From contig OX442314.1 in NCBI GenBank assembly GCA_949358305.1, forward strand, positions 41,548,581 to 41,612,580: a stretch of DNA of 64,000 nucleotides, in the 5' to 3' direction. Source of the stretch: Strigamia acuminata (taxonomy: Eukaryota > Arthropoda > Chilopoda > Geophilomorpha > Linotaeniidae). The notes under the pieces are model-generated. The model was given only the letters and a program-made list of their open reading frames with translations, was not told the origin of the DNA and ran no database searches. Position 1 is the first letter of the stretch. Each line of letters starts with the position of its first letter. A program made the translations under genes and the position numbers. Of the stretch, positions 37,807 through 46,655 are shown piece by piece.

Positions 37807-38627
37807 TGTCGCGTCCTACTTGGTATAGGTTTAAATAGCGCTAACGTGTAATACTTTACCTGTGATCAATTATGTAAATACCCAAATGAATACCCAATGT
37901 ATGTAAATAAACAGGTAATTTATTCACCAGGCTTTATGCCTTTAAAATACACTCAGTAATAATTCTAGAGTCGACGTGGTCAGCGTCGAACAAAGGATTT
38001 CTCAAGATGGCGTCGTCGATTCCGCGTGGTCGGCGGAACAAAGGCGGCGTCTCGAGTTGTCGTTAATTCGTCACGGATTCGTCTTCACGGACGCGGTGGA
38101 ATGCTCTTTCGAGTCTTCTATCCGTGCCTGTTGTCTAGGTTTTGGTTTAGCGTCGCAGAGGCCTCGTCTAGGAACTTTGGGGTTCCCTACAAAGCACTCG
38201 GACACTTACTTCGGCGAATAATCGTCTGGGCGATTATTCTGGGTGATTTCACAAGGGCTATTCTCGTGCTTTCGCAGGAATAGCTCGCAAGTGACTTCGT
38301 GAGAGTTACAGTTTGCACTTTACTCAGCGATCCTCGATCAATCCTAACTTGTAGTTGAAGTTGGCCTGACGGTGAGGTAGTTGCTGTGTTCTTGGTGTCG
38401 TTTGTGTAAGTTCTGTCTTTAGGCGGGAAACACAGCCTTTTATGCAGTGGGGTGAAGGGCCGGCGATCAACCAATGGGGGCTGACCACCAGCCGCTTCCT
38501 CCCCCTCGGGGCACACACCTGCCATGGGGAGGTGGAGCCAACTCGGGGGGGAACGACTCTTTAATCATAGTGACTCATAGGACAAGTATCCGCCCTGGGG
38601 GGACACTTATCCAACTGGGTCACCACA
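37807..38627 (-). repeat. Element 2 3' LTR, 821 bp
   Basis: Matches 49857-50677. Sense-strand AATAAA is at 37919-37924, about 110 nt before the LTR end, a plausible poly(A) signal. Confidence 0.94.
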
Positions 38628-38642
38628 CGTCCCTCCTCCAGC
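38628..38642 (-). other. Element 2 polypurine tract
   Basis: The minus strand reads GGAGGAGGGA and then CG immediately before the LTR start. Typical plus-strand primer. Confidence 0.7.
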
Positions 38643-38674
38643 TTCGATCTCGGATCGGAGCGATCTCAATTTTC

Positions 38675-41461
38675 TCATCGCTCTCCTCTGCGAAGAGCCG
38701 GCAGCACTCCTCTGCATGGGCGGAGGATCACGGGTGGCACTGCCGGTGGCGGCGGTGGTAAATCCGGGGGCAGAGAGGTTGTCAGATCCGCAGGATTTTG
38801 TCGCTCGTTGATGAAGTACTGCGGGTGACTGCCGGCTGGCTCGCCAACCAACCCCGTACGCTCATGGATCCAAATCCGGGTAGACGCGGGGAATCGATCG
38901 GGGACGAGTCGGATCCTTCGCGACTCGGCGCTCGATCCGGGTTTCCTGTGGGCCCGTAGGATACGGCGATGGAAGACGGCGTCCATGGTGGATCGGGCTT
39001 CTCTGTTTAGCCATTTGAGGATTGATTCGCCGTGATCGTCGGAGTCAATGATGCGTTGTCGCGTGAACTCCGACATCTGAAGGAAGGGGTATTCCACTCC
39101 CAGCCGCAAATAAAGCTGCGCTGCTGGGGGCGGCGGAGGCGATGGTGGGAGCGGAATCTCCATTGGGCTCTCCAACGGTGGCGTAGCCGGCTCTGCAGAG
39201 AGAGCGGCCAGCCCTGCCGCTGGTGGTGAAGGAGAGGGCAGCGGAGGAGTTCGGGGTCCTCGGTTGGAACGCTTCGGAATCAATATGGGTCGATTCGCAT
39301 GTCGCTTCTCCTTCGGGAATACCGGCTTTGGGGTCGGTATGTATGGTTGGACCGCCGCCTCTGGGGGGGCGGTCTCGATGGCCTGTGGAAGGCTCGCCGC
39401 CGTTCCCGGTATCTCCGGAACCTCCCGAATTGTTCGCAACAAGGAAGGGTGGACTCCGGGGTTCCGGTAGCGGAATGCTAACGAACGCATCTTTGAAAAC
39501 TGTAGGCCTGGGTTTTCCGTATTTCTGGCCAGGTCGAAGCGCAGCGAGGCGGGCTCAGGAGTCCATCCGGCCCATACCTGGTACAACGCCCGAGGAAGGT
39601 GAACTCCCTCACGGTCGACGATTGTCCAGGCCGCCATAGCTTGCCGACTGTCCAAGAAGACGCCCAGGGATAGCAGCTGGGCCAGTACGTTCGTCACAGC
39701 CAAATTCAAACTGCTCCGATGGCAGGGGTGAGCGCGGTCCGGATTGTCACTGAATTGTTGTGACAACGTCCGCATCTGTTCGATCGCCCAGTTGATGTGG
39801 TGAGTTTGGGCGGCGTCGGCCTGTCGTATGGCCAACTCGGCAATCGCGGGGTTCTCGTATTCGGCCAGATATTCTTGTAACTCGCTGAGTGGGGGATAGG
39901 CCGCTTCACGCCGGCATCTGGCGTCCATCTCCCGCTGCGCGTACCACTCGGCGTTGCGATAAGGTCGACACACTCGTGGCGTTGGGGGTGACGGTGGACG
40001 GCCCAGCCCGGGTAGATTATCGTATCTGACCCGCTTCGGAGCTGGATCCCCCACCGGAATCATCCGGGGAGGGGTCCAAGCGGTCACGGCTGGGTTTGTA
40101 CCCTCGAGGAGTGGCGGCCATCGCGATTGCACTTGTGGGGGCACAAGCGCGGTGGGCACAGCCGGTGTTGAGCCCGACGGCCGGTTGGCCGCGTATCCTC
40201 GGAAGGCGTTCTTCAATGCTACGGCCAGATCCTGTTTTGTAACCGGCCCATCTTTGTCCGACTCATCTGGGGACATTTGCTCTTCCGTCAACTCTCCCAA
40301 ATCAATCTCTGCTTGGCGCCTGGACGGTCCAGCCGTGGGTCCGAGACTCTGGGGTTCGGACCGTTTCGCGGCGGCCATCTCTCGCTCCTTCTCTAATCCC
40401 TTAGCTATCAGGGATTGTGCTCGCAACTTCTGACGTACTTTGCGCTTTCGATTCCTCCGGGTGCTGGCTGCGACGGATCTTCGTTGGGCCGTCCTCTGGG
40501 GGACGTCCGTCGGAGAATTCGGTCTCTGGTGTGATGAGACGGTTCGTCGCGACGAGGATTGATCTGACGACTGTGTGGTAATCGCCATGAACAACGAGGA
40601 TCTTTTCTTTCCTCGATCTTGGTGTGTCTCGGTCCTCGCAGCCCAGTGGGCGGAAGATTCGACTGTTCGCTCAGCCCGCGCGTCGTCTGGCGAGGCAGGC
40701 TCGAGCGTTACTACTCGGCGACACTCCGAGCGCACGACAACTCGAGTTCGGGAACTGGAGCTGCTCGAGCGGCTGCGGTAGTCGCGGCTCGTTGACGGGC
40801 CGGCCTCTATTGGGGAGACGGCCTGTCTTCTTCGTGCGGGTCCGCGTGGGGCGGACTCCGCCGGACGCTTCGATCTTCTGTGATGGCGGCGACTTCCCAG
40901 GATACCAGCGTGGTATAACTGCCACATCTCAGACTGCGTGGCCGTAAAATTCGCCGGCGGTATCCATCTGGGTGTCAGATGATCTTCTTCGATGTCGCGA
41001 AGCCATCTACGGATTTCTTCGGGGGAGAAACCGTTTCTCTCGAGAACTCGGGTTACTCCGTGAGTCTCGGTGCGCTTTAAGCGTTTGATCTCGTCGTCCA
41101 CTATTCTCTGGCGGGCTGCCAAGGTCGGGGCCTCGCTCCACCTATGGGAGGTGTGCAGCTCGGCCACCGTGCCTGGGTAAGCCTCTTCCAGGTACCCGGA
41201 GTAAACGGGGCTCGGCGGATCCGCATCGGGTGGGATCCGCGGCCCCACTCGCTCCCTCATCTCCTTCGTCATGCACTCGACCAGCGTTTTTGATCGCTCG
41301 AATTTTTCCTCGAGGGTCCTGGAGTACATCAATCGGATTTTCCAGGCGCTGGTCTCTGCAGGATAGGCCTGCCGCAGGTAAATCGGCAGGGCTCCGCGAA
41401 AGATGTTGTTGGCGGTTGACACCGTCGAAGGCAGGGCGTCCCACGATTCTAGCGGGTCGAC
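38675..41461 (-). CDS. Element 2 third gene, exon 2 (main exon, 928 codons)
   Basis: Exon 2 starts after an ATTATTCAG acceptor at 41462-41464 and is open to the stop at 38675. With exon 1 it gives about 967 residues. The first about 170 residues look globular and helical (LRQAYPAETSAWKIRLMYS, then GVTRVLERNGFSPEEIRRWL). Then comes an Arg/Ser-rich disordered region, a second folded-looking region around THHINWAIEQMRTLSQQF, and a Pro-rich C-terminal third. No signal peptide, membrane helix or cysteine-rich ectodomain is visible, so it is not an envelope. Without splicing there is no upstream ATG in frame before a stop at 41477. I recognise no family. Weak resemblance to the element 1 third protein (GVEYP versus GVEFP, then NREAR versus QREAR) is probably not significant. 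Confidence 0.8.
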   Translation of the reverse strand, partial: VDPLESWDALPSTVSTANNIFRGALPIYLRQAYPAETSAWKIRLMYSRTLEEKFERSKTLVECMTKEMRERVGPRIPPDADPPSPVYSGYLEEAYPGTVAELHTSHRWSEAPTLAARQRIVDDEIKRLKRTETHGVTRVLERNGFSPEEIRRWLRDIEEDHLTPRWIPPANFTATQSEMWQLYHAGILGSRRHHRRSKRPAESAPRGPARRRQAVSPIEAGPSTSRDYRSRSSSSSSRTRVVVRSECRRVVTLEPASPDDARAERTVESSAHWAARTETHQDRGKKRSSLFMAITTQSSDQSSSRRTVSSHQRPNSPTDVPQRTAQRRSVAASTRRNRKRKVRQKLRAQSLIAKGLEKEREMAAAKRSEPQSLGPTAGPSRRQAEIDLGELTEEQMSPDESDKDGPVTKQDLAVALKNAFRGYAANRPSGSTPAVPTALVPPQVQSRWPPLLEGTNPAVTAWTPPRMIPVGDPAPKRVRYDNLPGLGRPPSPPTPRVCRPYRNAEWYAQREMDARCRREAAYPPLSELQEYLAEYENPAIAELAIRQADAAQTHHINWAIEQMRTLSQQFSDNPDRAHPCHRSSLNLAVTNVLAQLLSLGVFLDSRQAMAAWTIVDREGVHLPRALYQVWAGWTPEPASLRFDLARNTENPGLQFSKMRSLAFRYRNPGVHPSLLRTIREVPEIPGTAASLPQAIETAPPEAAVQPYIPTPKPVFPKEKRHANRPILIPKRSNRGPRTPPLPSPSPPAAGLAALSAEPATPPLESPMEIPLPPSPPPPPAAQLYLRLGVEYPFLQMSEFTRQRIIDSDDHGESILKWLNREARSTMDAVFHRRILRAHRKPGSSAESRRIRLVPDRFPASTRIWIHERTGLVGEPAGSHPQYFINERQNPADLTTSLPPDLPPPPPAVPPVILRPCRGVLPALRRGER

Positions 41462-42021
41462 CTGAATAATTTTAGATCACAAGATTAATATAATAAATCC
41501 CAGTTTAACGATGGGGATCAGAAATATGCTCAAGATCGACGGTGGCAGCAACTCCTTTCTTTTGTTGCGGCCGTCGGTCTTATTTTCTTGTTTCGCAGTT
41601 CTGCGATGATCTCCGCCGTCGTAGCGCTGATCCAACACTACCTTTGAACTCAGGTGATCCGCTTTTTAGGAAGGGGTCGCAGGCAAAACCGATCGTTAAA
41701 TTCTTAATATTACGCTAAACTTTTTATTTTAACTCTAATCGTATTTTAATTTATTACGATGTTTAATTTTAAAAGAAAGAAAACCTTTAGTTTTGGTTTT
41801 GGTTTGCCACGACGCCATTCCGCGAACACTTCCTTTGTTCTAGTTTTTTGGCGGCCTTGACTCCGAGGTGAATCTGGGTCCACTCTCGGGTTTTTAGCCA
41901 GCCTTAAATCAATAATAAAACAGAAAGAAATATATCAGTCACAAGTCACGCTCCAATCTGGGTTGGATGCAACAGATTCAAAGAATTATGTGATTTCTCT
42001 GGGGAAATCACACTAATTTAC
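41462..42021 (-). other. Predicted 560-nt intron in the element 2 third gene
   Basis: Donor CAG|GTAAAT at 42021 and acceptor TTATTCAG|G ending at 41462. Splicing joins two open frames in phase 0. The interior has stops in all frames I followed and is AT-rich compared with both exons. Confidence 0.7.
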
Positions 42022-42138
42022 CTGCAACGGCGGTTGTTCGTCCCAATTCTCATCTTCTTCTGCATTTACGATTAGGCCGTCGCTCTCGTCTCTCGACGAT
42101 GCGCTCGGCTCTAATCGTGGGTTGCGTCGATCGGCCAT
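42022..42138 (-). CDS. Element 2 third gene, exon 1 (39 codons)
   Basis: The ATG at 42138 opens exactly 39 codons (MADRRNPRLEPSASSRDESD onward, acidic end ...WDEQPPLQ) that finish on the CAG of the donor. The exon length is a multiple of three, and the join to exon 2 keeps the frame. GC content and codon use match the third-gene exon, not the intron. This exon supplies the only good ATG for the third protein. Some spliced leader from the 5' LTR must precede it in a subgenomic mRNA, and that donor was not located. Confidence 0.7.
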
Positions 42139-42139
42139 T

Positions 42140-42340
42140 TCAATTTAGGAAAAAGAAGTTTTTGTTTGAGAGGTCTTTGTTTTCTCTTTGGGGAGAAGCA
42201 AAAAACACGTCTCGTCGTGTTAAAAACAGTCGGAAACTGGGCCTATCGACGCTGAGAATTGTGGGTCTCGAACGCGTCTCGTATTTTGCGAGATCCGCCG
42301 TGCTGGCAATGACGCTACGGGGTCGACCGCGTGGTTTCAT
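42140..42340 (-). CDS. Small ORF with an N-terminal AT-hook, directly upstream of the third gene
   Basis: From ATG at 42340 the frame encodes about 66 residues beginning MKPRGRPRSVIAS, an AT-hook-like core (P-R-G-R-P-R). The stop at 42140 lies one base before the ATG of exon 1. It may be a real small protein, an upstream ORF that modulates third-gene translation, or chance. The rest of the peptide has no recognised feature. Confidence 0.35.
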   Translation of the reverse strand: MKPRGRPRSVIASTADLAKYETRSRPTILSVDRPSFRLFLTRRDVFFASPQRENKDLSNKNFFFLN

Positions 42341-42518
42341 TGTCACGTGGTCGCCCGATACGTCATAACTTCTCGTCTGTTAGTGGTGACTGCGACAATT
42401 CGTTGCGAAGTTTGGACTTAGCCAAATTTTCGCGTTTCAACATGTGCAGCAGCTCTCGTAAGTAAATCTTTTTATTTTACAAGGCCTCCGCTCCATGTTA
42501 TCACATTTTCTTTTATTT

Positions 42519-45500
42519 TTAGTTCTTCCCCACGACTTTGCCGTCCCGAATGAACGGATTATTGCTTCGTCGTGGTCGAAGGTTGATTTTCGACGTGCTC
42601 GTAGATCGTGACTCTACTTGCTCGTTCATCTCCGATGTGTTGGCATTTTTCTCATTATTAATTTTTTTATTTTCCATTTCAGAAGTACATTCTTCTGCTT
42701 CCTCCCTCTCCGAAATTGCTTGCTCCGGCTGAGCTGGAGCCTCGTCGGCTGGGGATTCGGCGTCGAAGAATTCATCCTCGTTCTCCGCTATATTTTCAGC
42801 TTCATTTGTTTTTTGGAACGTGTCGACCACGGTGCCCCCTTGGCCGCTGTGTGTCTGACCTTCCAGCCAAATTTCCTGTGGAAATTCTGGCAGATATGGC
42901 CTTAAATCTCGGCCATGTATCGACTGAAAATTTTTGTTGTCCTCTAGGCGGCGTAGTTGGTATGCGTTGCCTCCGTGTTCGGCCACAATTACGTAGGGAC
43001 CGTCCCTCTTGTCGGCTAAACCGGCGGCGATGCCCCTCGCTGCATTGGACAACGTGTGTGCCTCCTTCCACACTAGATCATTCACTTTAAAGTTCGCGAA
43101 AGCGAGATCGCCTTCTTTATCTGCGATTCTCTCTCTCATGTTGAAAATATGCGCCATCATATGCTGGTACGTGTCGGATATAGTCTGTTCCAACCGGCAC
43201 ACGTACTCATGTGGGCTCGACGGGTCTAATACGTTAACAGCTTCGGCAACGCGTGGGTCCCATGGCATCCTTAATTCGCGGGCGAAGTTGAGGTACGCCG
43301 GTGAGAATTCGCGTGTTCGTGACACGGTTGAGCGAATGCTGAAAGCGATTTCTCGCAGGTATTCGTCCCATCGATTGTGAATGTCGGTGAATACTGTCAG
43401 CGCATATTTTATATCTTTATTTAATCTCTCGACTGGGTTTGTCTGAGGATTATATGTGGAGGTGTTCGATGCATCCATTTTAAATTTCCTACAGAAGTCC
43501 TTATATATTCTTGATCGGAATTGGGGGCCGTTATCCGAAATGAGTTTTCTGGGAAACCCAAATCGCATTGCCACGTCGTAAAGGCACTCGACTATGTTTT
43601 CAGCCGAGGGCTTCGCGAGGGCGTACAGCTCCGGCCATCGGGTGGCCACGTCCATAATTACGAGAATATACATGTTCTTGTTTCCCGTTGTGGGCTTGGG
43701 GCCCATCAAGTCTATGCTTAAGCAGTCAAACGGTGCGTAGGGTCCGAGAGACATGGCGTTTCTGGCTACTTTATCTCGCGGTCTGCATGCTTGGCACCGG
43801 GGGCAGTGTCGGATAAATTTCGTTATCTTTTGCCGCGCGCCCGGCCAGAAGAAAAGTTGTTTTACTCGATAAAGGGTCCTCGCCACGCCAGAATGGCTGG
43901 CGAGCGGGTGTCCGTGCATCAGCCACAACAGTCGGGTGTGCAGCGATGCCGGCACGACCACTTTAACCGAGTTTCCCGCTCCGCTGAGGTCATCTTGAAA
44001 CGTCGGGTGGTATTTTACCAGGAGTTCATCATCTATGAGGTAGCTTGTTGCTTCTTTGACGAACTGTTTCCGGCGGTGTGGGTTTGTCATCCCTTCCGGA
44101 AATTCGCCGTTCAGCAAATATTGCGTTATAATTTGACATTTTGTGTCTGCTGCCTGGTGTTCGACGAACTCACGTCTCGTGGGTGGAGCGTATTGTGTTT
44201 TTTCCTCAATTTTTGCTGTGAAGGCGCGTAGTAGTGTTTTGTGGGTTTCTCCGGGGGGCGGAGATTGAATTTCGGATGTTGAATTGTTTGTCCCAGCTGG
44301 CTGGTATGTTCGAGTCCAAAAACCACAAAACGTTCTATCTTCAGGCTCCATCACTGGTAGCTCGTTCGCCTTTCGCAAACGCCATATTCTCCGTGGAGTC
44401 GGGCAGTACAAGAGGTGGGTGTCGTCCTCGCCGTCGTCGTCTGGTCCTTGGGGGTCAGAGGCTGGGGCTCTCGAGAGGGCGTCGGCCACATGATTGTACT
44501 TCCCGGGGCGGTACGTAATTGTTATATCGCACGCCATTAACTCCAGTTGCCATCGTGCGAGTCGGCCGGAGGGTTCCTTGAGCTTCATCAACCAGCTTAG
44601 TGCCTGGTGATCTGTCTGAACCTCGAAGTTCGTGTACTCCAGATAGTCGCGAAATTTCCGAACTGCCCAAATTACGGCTAGGCATTCTAGTTCCGTTGCC
44701 GTATAATTTTTCTCCGCGCCCTGTATTTTTCTGCTTATAAACATACAGGGTACTTCTTGCGAGATTCCGTTGTACACGTGGGTCTGCAGAAGGGCTGCAC
44801 CCAGTCCGATTTTACTCGCGTCGGTGTGCAACACGAACGGTCGGTTTAGGTCCGGCAATGGCATCTTTTCGACGTCAGCCAGCATTTGCTTGATAGTGCT
44901 AAATGCGGCCTCGCACTGGACCGTCCACTCAAACTCTTTATCCGTTCGTAAGAGATCCGTTATAGGCGCGGCCACTTCAGCCAGACCAGAGAGTAGTCGG
45001 CCGAAGAAATTGACCATGCCCATGAATCTTTGGACACCTTTTATATCTTCGGGGGCGGGGAATCCGTTTATTGCTTTGACCTTTTCGGGGTCAATCGCGA
45101 TTCCCTCGACTCCTATTCGATATCCTAGGAAGGCAAGCTCTTTTCTGCAAAACTTGCTCTTCCCTGGATGGATGTGGAGTCCCGCCTTGGCTAGGCGAGA
45201 GACCACTCTGTCGATGTGGTCTATATGCTCTTCGAATGTGTCCGACGTTATTATTATGTCGTCGAGATACGCCCACACGAAGTCGTGAAGCATATCTCCC
45301 AACACGCTTTCGATCAATTTCTGGAACGTGCTCGGGGCGTTTACAAGCCCGAACGGCATCACGTTGAACATTAATCTTCCTATCGGGGAGTAGAAAGCCG
45401 TTTTTAGTTTGTCTTCGGGTTTTAGCTCCACTTGCCAATACCCCTTTGACAGATCCATCGTGGTTACCCACTTGAACGGGCTCAGTTCCCGGAGGATCGA

Positions 45501-46655
45501 GTCTATAGACGGCATCTGAATCGGGTCTATAACCGTTATCGCGTTTAGGGGGCGATAATCAATGCATAGTCGAGGTTCCGAGCCTGGACGCATCACCAGG
45601 ACGATCCGCATGGCGTATTCGCCCAGGGCTTGCGTTACTATGCCCTTGTCGAGCATGTCTTGGCACATTTGCGTCACGATGTCTCTTTTCTGGGGGTTCA
45701 TCCCCTTGTAAGGCACTCGAATCGGCTTGTCTGTGGTTAAGACTATTTCGTGTGTTGCTTCCGTCGTTCGACCAGGTGTCTTGGTCAGAATTCTTTCATG
45801 CTTTCGAAGCACTCGCCTTAGTAGCGATGCCTCGTTAACACGCAGTGCTGCCTCCTCGACCAGGGTGTCCACGACGTTACTCCTCTGTAATTCCAGAGTG
45901 AAGGCTGCGAAATCGTAATCTTGGACGAATTTTCGCAATCCTCTTCCGTATTCCTCTTTGTCCTTGGCTTCGTCCAGTAATTTTTGGGGAACTACGGGGA
46001 CTGACCGTTCTCCCTCGGGACTTATCCAGTTCCATGAACGGGTTATCGGGTTTGGCTGAATTTTCAGTTTCGCCATGATGTCCATCCCTAGGAGGAATAC
46101 TTTGTCGTGGGATGGCAAGACTATGAAGGGGTGGGACAGGTTCCCCCCCGTCCAGTCGATCATGATGCGAACTACGCCCTTCGGCTTGACGTAGCCGTTG
46201 GCGGTGAGCAATTCTACGTTCGCGTTCACTTGTGCCACCTTCTTTCCAATATCCAAGTCTTTTACTATATCTTCGGATATGAATGAACGATCCGCTCCTG
46301 AATCCAGTAGACCGAACAATTTTTGGTTTTCTATCTCCACTGGCAGCATACACAGAGTTTCGCAATGTGCTTTCGTGACATTGCAGTGAAATACGCGTAA
46401 TGTCTGGGGCTCAACCTCCAGATTGAACGGAAGGTCCGTCCAATCCATGTCGACCTCCGGTTTCGTTCTCACTTGCATACTCGTTAACGTCACTTTTTCC
46501 TCCTTCTTCGGAACGATCTGTATGCGGTCTTTGATCTGTGCCTCTGCCAAGGCATGACCTGCGGGTCCAGTGTGATATTTCTTCTTTTTAATTTCCGCGG
46601 CTGGCGCAGACGAAGCTGAATTTATTTCGGCGACGCCTGCGCTTGGGAGTTTTTT
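42519..46655 (-). CDS. pol: Element 2 pol polyprotein (protease, RT, RNase H, integrase)
   Basis: Open from the gag overlap in the -1 frame and ends at 42519. Numbering from 46550: protease LLDSGADRSF (Asp near 83); RT CIDYRPLNAIT, MPFGLVNAPSTFQ and catalytic YLDD near 426; RNase H HTDASKIGLG near 575 and TELECLAVIWA; integrase zinc finger ending CPRCQAC near 912; catalytic SIDLMGPKP near 943, SDNGPQF near 1005 and NPVER near 1040 (D-D-34-E by my count). The C-terminus is acidic (EREEAEECTSEM region) and basic at the very end. All catalytic residues are kept. Unlike element 1 there is no long RNase H-integrase linker. Confidence 0.94.
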   Translation of the reverse strand, partial: KKLPSAGVAEINSASSAPAAEIKKKKYHTGPAGHALAEAQIKDRIQIVPKKEEKVTLTSMQVRTKPEVDMDWTDLPFNLEVEPQTLRVFHCNVTKAHCETLCMLPVEIENQKLFGLLDSGADRSFISEDIVKDLDIGKKVAQVNANVELLTANGYVKPKGVVRIMIDWTGGNLSHPFIVLPSHDKVFLLGMDIMAKLKIQPNPITRSWNWISPEGERSVPVVPQKLLDEAKDKEEYGRGLRKFVQDYDFAAFTLELQRSNVVDTLVEEAALRVNEASLLRRVLRKHERILTKTPGRTTEATHEIVLTTDKPIRVPYKGMNPQKRDIVTQMCQDMLDKGIVTQALGEYAMRIVLVMRPGSEPRLCIDYRPLNAITVIDPIQMPSIDSILRELSPFKWVTTMDLSKGYWQVELKPEDKLKTAFYSPIGRLMFNVMPFGLVNAPSTFQKLIESVLGDMLHDFVWAYLDDIIITSDTFEEHIDHIDRVVSRLAKAGLHIHPGKSKFCRKELAFLGYRIGVEGIAIDPEKVKAINGFPAPEDIKGVQRFMGMVNFFGRLLSGLAEVAAPITDLLRTDKEFEWTVQCEAAFSTIKQMLADVEKMPLPDLNRPFVLHTDASKIGLGAALLQTHVYNGISQEVPCMFISRKIQGAEKNYTATELECLAVIWAVRKFRDYLEYTNFEVQTDHQALSWLMKLKEPSGRLARWQLELMACDITITYRPGKYNHVADALSRAPASDPQGPDDDGEDDTHLLYCPTPRRIWRLRKANELPVMEPEDRTFCGFWTRTYQPAGTNNSTSEIQSPPPGETHKTLLRAFTAKIEEKTQYAPPTRREFVEHQAADTKCQIITQYLLNGEFPEGMTNPHRRKQFVKEATSYLIDDELLVKYHPTFQDDLSGAGNSVKVVVPASLHTRLLWLMHGHPLASHSGVARTLYRVKQLFFWPGARQKITKFIRHCPRCQACRPRDKVARNAMSLGPYAPFDCLSIDLMGPKPTTGNKNMYILVIMDVATRWPELYALAKPSAENIVECLYDVAMRFGFPRKLISDNGPQFRSRIYKDFCRKFKMDASNTSTYNPQTNPVERLNKDIKYALTVFTDIHNRWDEYLREIAFSIRSTVSRTREFSPAYLNFARELRMPWDPRVAEAVNVLDPSSPHEYVCRLEQTISDTYQHMMAHIFNMRERIADKEGDLAFANFKVNDLVWKEAHTLSNAARGIAAGLADKRDGPYVIVAEHGGNAYQLRRLEDNKNFQSIHGRDLRPYLPEFPQEIWLEGQTHSGQGGTVVDTFQKTNEAENIAENEDEFFDAESPADEAPAQPEQAISEREEAEECTSEMENKKINNEKNANTSEMNEQVESRSTSTSKINLRPRRSNNPFIRDGKVVGKN

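Noticed and set aside
37976-38283. Two identical 85-codon plus-strand frames as a conserved gene
   Set aside because: Identity is due to recent LTR duplication, and the orientation is opposite to the element's transcription.
37976-38525. ORFs duplicated at 37976-38525 and 50026-50575
   Set aside because: They lie inside the two LTRs and are explained by LTR duplication. No domain recognised.
38675-41461. Third gene of element 2 as an envelope gene
   Set aside because: Despite splicing like an env mRNA, the product is Arg/Ser- and Pro-rich with no hydrophobic membrane segment.
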